NCBI GenBank assembly: GCA_017557925.1
Contig: JAFYWO010000066.1
Coordinates: 1-10,477 of the forward strand
Direction of reading: 5' to 3'
DNA: 10,477 nucleotides
Source of the DNA: Alphaproteobacteria bacterium
Lineage (GTDB): Bacteria; Pseudomonadota; Alphaproteobacteria; RF32; CAG-239
Under the pieces are notes generated by a model. It saw nothing but the letters and a program-made list of their open reading frames with translations, searched no databases and was not told the DNA's origin. Of the stretch, positions 7,047-10,477 are shown piece after piece; positions within the stretch are counted from its first letter, which is position 1; the number at the start of each line of letters is the position of its first letter. The translations under genes were made by a program, and so were the position numbers.

Positions 7047-7075
7047 AGAATATCAGATATGGACAATTTTGTCAA
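7047..7075 (-). promoter_or_regulatory. Strong sigma70 promoter of the DHH-like gene
   Basis: On the minus strand TTGACA (7075-7070) is a perfect -35, followed by a 17-base spacer and TATTCT (7052-7047), with TG one base before the -10. This is the best promoter in the window. The leader would be about 60 bases. The -35 also overlaps a short inverted repeat, GACAA-TT-TTGTC (7062-7073). Confidence 0.8.
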
Positions 7076-7261
7076 TATGTCAAAAGCGTGAAATTTGATT
7101 TTTTTTGCTAATAGTTTTATTTGGGGTAAATGTTTTTTTATGTTTTGGGAATAATTGTTAGAACAGATGATTTTTTTTGGTGTTACAGTTAGTGTTTGAC
7201 AGATATTTGGAAAGTGTGTTGAGCTTTTTTGTAAGGCATAAAGATATTTAATTTATATATA

Positions 7262-7291
7262 AAAAAACCACCCAAATCAGGGTGGTTTTTT
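7262..7291 (-). terminator. Rho-independent terminator after the DUF2934 gene
   Basis: Perfect 12-base arms (six A plus CCACCC, and GGGTGG plus six T) around a 6-base loop. Read on the minus strand the hairpin ends in a run of seven T. It starts about 20 bases after the stop of the DUF2934 gene. Confidence 0.9.
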
Positions 7292-7310
7292 GTCTTAACT
7301 CAAAGCGAAA

Positions 7311-7532
7311 TTACTTCTTAGCTTTTGCTTTAGAAGTAGTAGATGCTTTTTTGCAAGAAGAAGCTGTCTTCTTTGTAGAAGAAGATTTGCTGCAACAAGA
7401 TTTAGTAGCTTTAGAGCCATAAATTTGTTCAATAGCCATATTCCAGAATTTTTCATCTTGACCCATTGGACAACCTGCATTTTCCCAGTTGTAGTATGCA
7501 GCTTCTCTAATTAAATTTTCATTAAATGTCAT
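7311..7532 (-). CDS. Small DUF2934 protein with a Lys/Ser/Cys tail
   Basis: A 73-residue protein. Residues 8-36 (IREAAYYNWENAGCPMGQ and on to WNMAIEQI) match the DUF2934 pattern of I-x-E-x-A-Y-x-x-W-E-x-A-G-x-P-x-G followed by W and a helix; this domain is common in small proteobacterial proteins of unknown role. The remaining half is low-complexity, rich in Lys, Ser, Thr and Ala with C46, C47 and C60, and ends in alternating Lys/Ala like the basic tails of DNA-binding proteins. Nucleic acid binding is therefore an inference, not shown. GGAG lies about 7 bases before the ATG. Promoter (7572-7599) and terminator (7262-7291) flank it tightly, so it is a single-gene transcription unit. Confidence 0.85.
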   Translation of the reverse strand: MTFNENLIREAAYYNWENAGCPMGQDEKFWNMAIEQIYGSKATKSCCSKSSSTKKTASSCKKASTTSKAKAKK

Positions 7533-7571
7533 TTCATATCTCCAAATAATTTTGTTATAAAAACAAGGTTA

Positions 7572-7599
7572 AGTATAAATGTAAAATTTATTTTGTAAA
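7572..7599 (-). promoter_or_regulatory. Sigma70 promoter of the DUF2934 gene
   Basis: On the minus strand TTTACA (7599-7594), a 16-base spacer and TATACT (7577-7572). Five of six bases match in each hexamer. The leader would be about 33 bases. Confidence 0.65.
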
Positions 7600-7600
7600 C

Positions 7601-7619
7601 ACGAATTTCCCTTATTCGT
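7601..7619. repeat. Inverted repeat ACGAAT-N7-ATTCGT next to the -35 box
   Basis: Perfect 6-base arms with a 7-base spacer lie directly upstream of the -35 of the DUF2934 promoter, a usual position for an activator site. The arms are short, so chance occurrence in AT-rich DNA is possible. Confidence 0.35.
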
Positions 7620-7825
7620 ATTGATTAGTTATTTTATACATACAAATAGGTTAAAAAAAAATTAAAAAAGAGCATAAAGAAAAATTTTTTTTCATATTGA
7701 TTTTAGATGAAAATTTGGTGTTTTAAATGATTTTTTGTAAGAATTTAAGTTGTTGAAAAATAACAATAAAATCAAAAACTGAAAAACAATGGGTTAGGTT
7801 GTATGGTTAAATTTTTGTTAATGGA

Positions 7826-7874
7826 TTTTTTAAAAAAAATATTAAAAAAATATATGCAAAAAAAATTTTTTTTT
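7826..7874. other. Cluster of A/T tracts, candidate curved DNA
   Basis: Within 49 bases lie T6, A8, A7 and then A8 followed directly by T9, spaced by roughly one helical turn (about 12-14 bases). Such tracts bend or stiffen DNA and can attract nucleoid proteins. The spacing is only approximately phased and the region is AT-rich overall. Confidence 0.35.
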
Positions 7875-7981
7875 ACTTGTGCAAAAAGTGTATTTTTTTA
7901 AAGAAAAAAACACAAGTTTTTATGATGAAAAAAAGAGGTATTTTTAGGAAGTTTTTTTACGTTATTCGGGGTAAAAAAAGA

Positions 7982-8010
7982 TTGAAAAAGTAAAATAATA
8001 ATGATAAAAT
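7982..8010 (+). promoter_or_regulatory. Sigma70 promoter of the ankyrin operon
   Basis: TTGAAA (7982-7987), a 17-base spacer and TAAAAT (8005-8010), with TG one base before the -10. The expected start near 8017 gives a leader of about 30 bases. Confidence 0.7.
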
Positions 8011-8046
8011 ACGTTTGCGCTATTGTAGTAAAAAAAAGGCTTTGAT

Positions 8047-9405
8047 ATGAGTGAGTTAAATGAAAAACTTGATAATATGTTGTTTGATGTGTTAAATGAT
8101 AATAATACCTCATCGGAATATAAGTATAACAGAATCAAATTTCTCTTAAATATGGGAGCAAATTCTAATGCCGTAAACGATGAGGGTAAATTTGTACTAA
8201 ATGTTGCCGTTGATTCTAAAAATATTGATATTGTTGAGTTGCTGATTTCAAAAGGAAGTAATAAAGACGGAGTTGATAGGAGTAAAAATACTCCTCTTAT
8301 AAAAGCGAGCAAAAATAAAGATGTTGAAATGGTGAAGTATTTATTAAAAAAAGGATGTGATAAAAATAAGGAGGATAATACTTATTCTACGGCGTTGATG
8401 AATGCTTCTTCTAAGGGCTGTCTTAAAATTGTTGAGTTGCTATGTGATAATAGAACCAGATTTGAAAAAACTAATTTTACAGGTATGACTGCCTTGATGT
8501 CTGCAACTTGTAATGGACATAATGATGTTGTTAAATATTTGATAGAAAAAGGCGCAAATGTTAATACATTGAGTGATAAACTTTATATTTCAGCTTTGAT
8601 GTATGCGGTTCAAGCTAAAAGTTATAGAGAGATGAAAACTTTAATAGAAAATGGGGCTGATGTAAACTATGATGACAGAGAAGGTTTAACCGCTTTGATG
8701 AAGGCAGTTATTAATAAAGATAAAGAAGCGGTTAATATATTGTTGGAAAACGGTGCGGATACTAATCTTAAAGATGATAAAAATAATACGGCATTACATA
8801 AAGCCGTGCAAAATGGTTGTAGTGAAATTGCTGATTTATTGATTGAATATGGGGCTGAAATTAATGCGGTAAATAATGAAGGTGAAACTCCTTTGATGAT
8901 GGCATATAGTAATGGTTATGAATGGGAAGTAGCAGATTTGGAAACAAGAGGGGCAAATAAAAAACTCAAAAATAATAAAGATGAAGATTTACTTATAATG
9001 GCTATTAAAGGAAAGAATATAAACCTTATAAAAAAAGCGATAAAAGCCGGATATGATGTTAACAGAAGAACGCTTTATTACGAACAAACACCTTTGATGT
9101 ATGCAGGGTATACGGGTGATGTTGAAGTTGTTAAAGCTTTGGTTGAAAGCGGAGCTAAAATTGATATGAAAGTAGGGCAAGATAAAACGGTAAGTGTGTT
9201 TGATGTTTTGATTGGTATGAACGGAGCCAGAGAATATACAGGAGTTGTAAAATATCTGATTGAAAAAGGCACAAAAATCAGACCTAATACGGTTAGCATT
9301 GCCAAATGTAGCGGTTATGGTAAAGATGTGATTGAAGCAATAGAAAAAGCAAGAGAAAAAAATACTCAATCATTATGGGGAAAATTTAGGGATTTCGGTA
9401 TGTGA
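8047..9405 (+). CDS. Ankyrin-repeat protein 1
   Basis: A 452-residue protein made almost wholly of ankyrin repeats of about 33 residues; such stacks bind partner proteins. From residue 46 to about 412 I count about 11 units, with a degenerate one before them. Clear units include 145-177 (TGMTALMSATCNGHNDVVKY, then LIEKGANVN), 212-244 (EGLTALMKA... LLENGADTN), 245-277 (NNTALHKAVQNG... EYGAEIN) and 344-376 (QTPLMYAGYTGDVEVVKALV, then ESGAKID). Units near 278-343 are degenerate, with TPLMMA but a poor second helix, then DLLIMA. There is no signal peptide, membrane segment or catalytic domain; the tail (EKNTQSLWGKFRDFGM) is short and aromatic. AAGG lies 7 bases before the ATG. It is the first gene of an apparent operon with the ankyrin gene 20 bases downstream. 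The partner is unknown; a role in host interaction is possible but not shown. Confidence 0.92.
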   Translation: MSELNEKLDNMLFDVLNDNNTSSEYKYNRIKFLLNMGANSNAVNDEGKFVLNVAVDSKNIDIVELLISKGSNKDGVDRSKNTPLIKASKNKDVEMVKYLLKKGCDKNKEDNTYSTALMNASSKGCLKIVELLCDNRTRFEKTNFTGMTALMSATCNGHNDVVKYLIEKGANVNTLSDKLYISALMYAVQAKSYREMKTLIENGADVNYDDREGLTALMKAVINKDKEAVNILLENGADTNLKDDKNNTALHKAVQNGCSEIADLLIEYGAEINAVNNEGETPLMMAYSNGYEWEVADLETRGANKKLKNNKDEDLLIMAIKGKNINLIKKAIKAGYDVNRRTLYYEQTPLMYAGYTGDVEVVKALVESGAKIDMKVGQDKTVSVFDVLIGMNGAREYTGVVKYLIEKGTKIRPNTVSIAKCSGYGKDVIEAIEKAREKNTQSLWGKFRDFGM

Positions 9406-9425
9406 TTTTTTAGGAAATTTTTTAA

Positions 9426-10477
9426 ATGATAAATTATGAACTTGATGAGTATTTGATAGAAGCCGTATATCAAAATAAATTAAAAAGAGTGAAGTATCTT
9501 CTTAAATTGGGAGCTAACCCAAATGCCAGATATGAAGGAAAGGGTAATTCTTGTCTTGCGATAGCTAAAAAAATGGGCTTAGGTGATATTGTTGAAGCTT
9601 TGGAAAAACGAGATGCAAAAGAAATTAAGGCAGATGAATGTTATGCTAAAAAATTAGGGGAAAGAATTTTTTCACTTGGAGCAGAAGATAAAGATGAAAT
9701 TGTTAAATTGTTTCTTTTGGGAGCTGATTTAGAGGTAAAAAATATTTTGGGTGATACGTTGTTTTTAGATGCGGTAAGAAATTCTAAATATACCATAACA
9801 GATATGTTGATTGATTTTGGGGCAGATATACACGTTGTGACCAAAGCCGGCAGGAATGCGCTTTTTTATGCGGTTAGGTATTTTCAGCCTGATTTGTTTT
9901 TGGATTTGATGGAGCGTGGGGTAGATGTACACTTGGTGGATAAAGACGGATATAATATGTTGCATGTAGCAATAGATTGTCCAGTCGGCGGTGAAAGATT
10001 GCTAAAACTTATTGAGAGAGGCGTAAACTTAAATCAAAGAGAAAAAAATACCGGATTTACACCTTTGGGGATTGCCTGTTTATGGGAAAATTCGTATAGT
10101 GCTTTGAAGTTGATTGAGGCTGGATGTGATGTAAATATATGTAACAATAGAGGTAAAATGCCTTTGTTGTGGGTTGCAGATTCTTCTATTATGAAGGTAG
10201 AAGTTTTGGAGGCAATGTTGGAACACGGAGCAGATATTGATTATGAGGGGTATATGAATATAACAGCGTTGGGATGGGCTTTGAAGAAAGTTAGTCCCAG
10301 TAATAAAAACAGTTGGAAAAAAGTTGCACTTTTGATTGAATATGGGGCAAAAATTAAAGATAGTGAACTTGAGGTGATAAATAACAAGAGCAAATCAGAC
10401 GGTGTTGGAGATTTGATAGAAGAAGCGTTTGTTAAAAGGGATGAGAGAATTAAAAAGAAAGAAGAAGAAAGAAAAAA
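9426..10477 (+). CDS. Ankyrin-repeat protein 2, 3' end outside the window
   Basis: An open reading frame of at least 350 codons that runs off the right edge without a stop. It starts MINYELDEYLIEAVYQNKLK and has ankyrin units at about 7-33 (YLLKLGANPN), 88-108 (FLLGADLE), 109-141 (GDTLFLDAV... DFGADIH), 142-174 (GRNALFYAV... ERGVDVH), 175-207 (GYNMLHVAI... ERGVNLN), 210-241 (FTPLGIACLWENSY... EAGCDVN), 242-275 (GKMPLLWVA... EHGADID) and 279-311 (TALGWALKK... EYGAKIK). Residues 38-80 are degenerate. The last visible part becomes strongly charged (VKRDERIKKKEEERK), suggesting a helical or coiled-coil tail. The gene begins 20 bases after the first ankyrin stop with only a modest AGGA site 10 bases before the ATG, so cotranscription is likely. 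The two proteins look related by family rather than as recent duplicates. Confidence 0.9.
   Translation, partial: MINYELDEYLIEAVYQNKLKRVKYLLKLGANPNARYEGKGNSCLAIAKKMGLGDIVEALEKRDAKEIKADECYAKKLGERIFSLGAEDKDEIVKLFLLGADLEVKNILGDTLFLDAVRNSKYTITDMLIDFGADIHVVTKAGRNALFYAVRYFQPDLFLDLMERGVDVHLVDKDGYNMLHVAIDCPVGGERLLKLIERGVNLNQREKNTGFTPLGIACLWENSYSALKLIEAGCDVNICNNRGKMPLLWVADSSIMKVEVLEAMLEHGADIDYEGYMNITALGWALKKVSPSNKNSWKKVALLIEYGAKIKDSELEVINNKSKSDGVGDLIEEAFVKRDERIKKKEEERK

Larger units (their letters stand above)
6978..7310. other. Intergenic region between the DHH-like and DUF2934 genes
   Basis: About 330 AT-rich bases. They hold the DHH-like gene's promoter and palindrome at one end and the DUF2934 terminator at the other. 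Between 7076 and 7260 I see no coding region, RNA gene or convincing promoter. Confidence 0.5.
7533..8046. other. Long AT-rich divergent intergenic region with A-tracts
   Basis: A gap of 514 bases between the divergent DUF2934 and ankyrin genes. It contains the DUF2934 promoter, an inverted repeat, a cluster of A- and T-tracts at 7826-7874, and the ankyrin operon promoter. I see no coding region, tRNA or structured RNA in 7620-7980. Confidence 0.5.

Noticed and set aside
7196..7224. TTGACA at 7196-7201 as a plus-strand promoter
   Set aside because: No acceptable -10 follows at 16-18 bases, and the only gene downstream lies on the opposite strand.
7898..8312. Minus-strand reading frames around the ankyrin start
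   Set aside because: They are Phe/Ser/Tyr-rich translations of AT-rich DNA that cross the ankyrin promoter and start codon.
8989..9369. 126-codon minus-strand reading frame inside the first ankyrin gene
   Set aside because: It is a mirror of the ankyrin coding sequence in AT-rich DNA, rich in Phe, Ser and Asn, with no motif and no promoter.
8047..10477. Recent duplication of one ankyrin gene into two
   Set aside because: Shared stretches are limited to the ankyrin consensus; residues between consensus positions differ and the repeat layouts are not collinear by eye.

Overview
The window is strongly AT-rich and reads as chromosomal DNA of an uncultured, possibly host-associated bacterium, most likely an AT-rich alphaproteobacterium. 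The lineage call rests on the first residues of an acyl carrier protein at the left edge, which look alphaproteobacterial, on a DUF2934 protein, on an outer-membrane-type lipoprotein signal, and on two ankyrin-repeat genes. It is an inference from motifs, not a search result. I see no rRNA, tRNA, CRISPR array, insertion sequence, integrase or phage gene.

Layout. 1-89 (-) is the 5' end of acpP. 352-1146 (+) is an L-lactate/malate dehydrogenase family protein that stops about 45-50 residues short of the usual C-terminus and has an altered catalytic-His motif. It converges on 1187-2626 (-), a 479-residue protein built of 26-residue helical repeats, and the two share a hairpin terminator. 2935-3441 (+) is a small lipoprotein followed by a clear terminator. 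3586-4554 (+) is an unrecognised charged protein with its own good promoter. 4596-5822 (-) is a 12-helix MFS transporter. 5967-6977 (-) is a divergent protein with features of DHH/DHHA1 phosphoesterases, with a strong promoter and a palindrome placed at the predicted transcription start. 7311-7532 (-) is a small DUF2934 protein with a Lys/Ser/Cys tail. After a 514-base AT-rich gap with A-tracts, 8047-9405 (+) and 9426-end (+) are two consecutive ankyrin-repeat genes in one apparent operon; the second runs off the window.

How the genes fit together. Apart from the ankyrin pair, almost every gene seems to be its own transcription unit, with alternating strands and individual terminators, so there is no obvious pathway cluster. 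The common theme is protein-protein interaction scaffolds: three of the larger genes encode repeat solenoids, one of a non-ankyrin type and two ankyrin. The best leads are the ankyrin operon, the 26-residue-repeat protein, the truncated dehydrogenase, and three inverted repeats placed in or beside promoters. I could not identify a defence system, secretion system or biosynthetic cluster.
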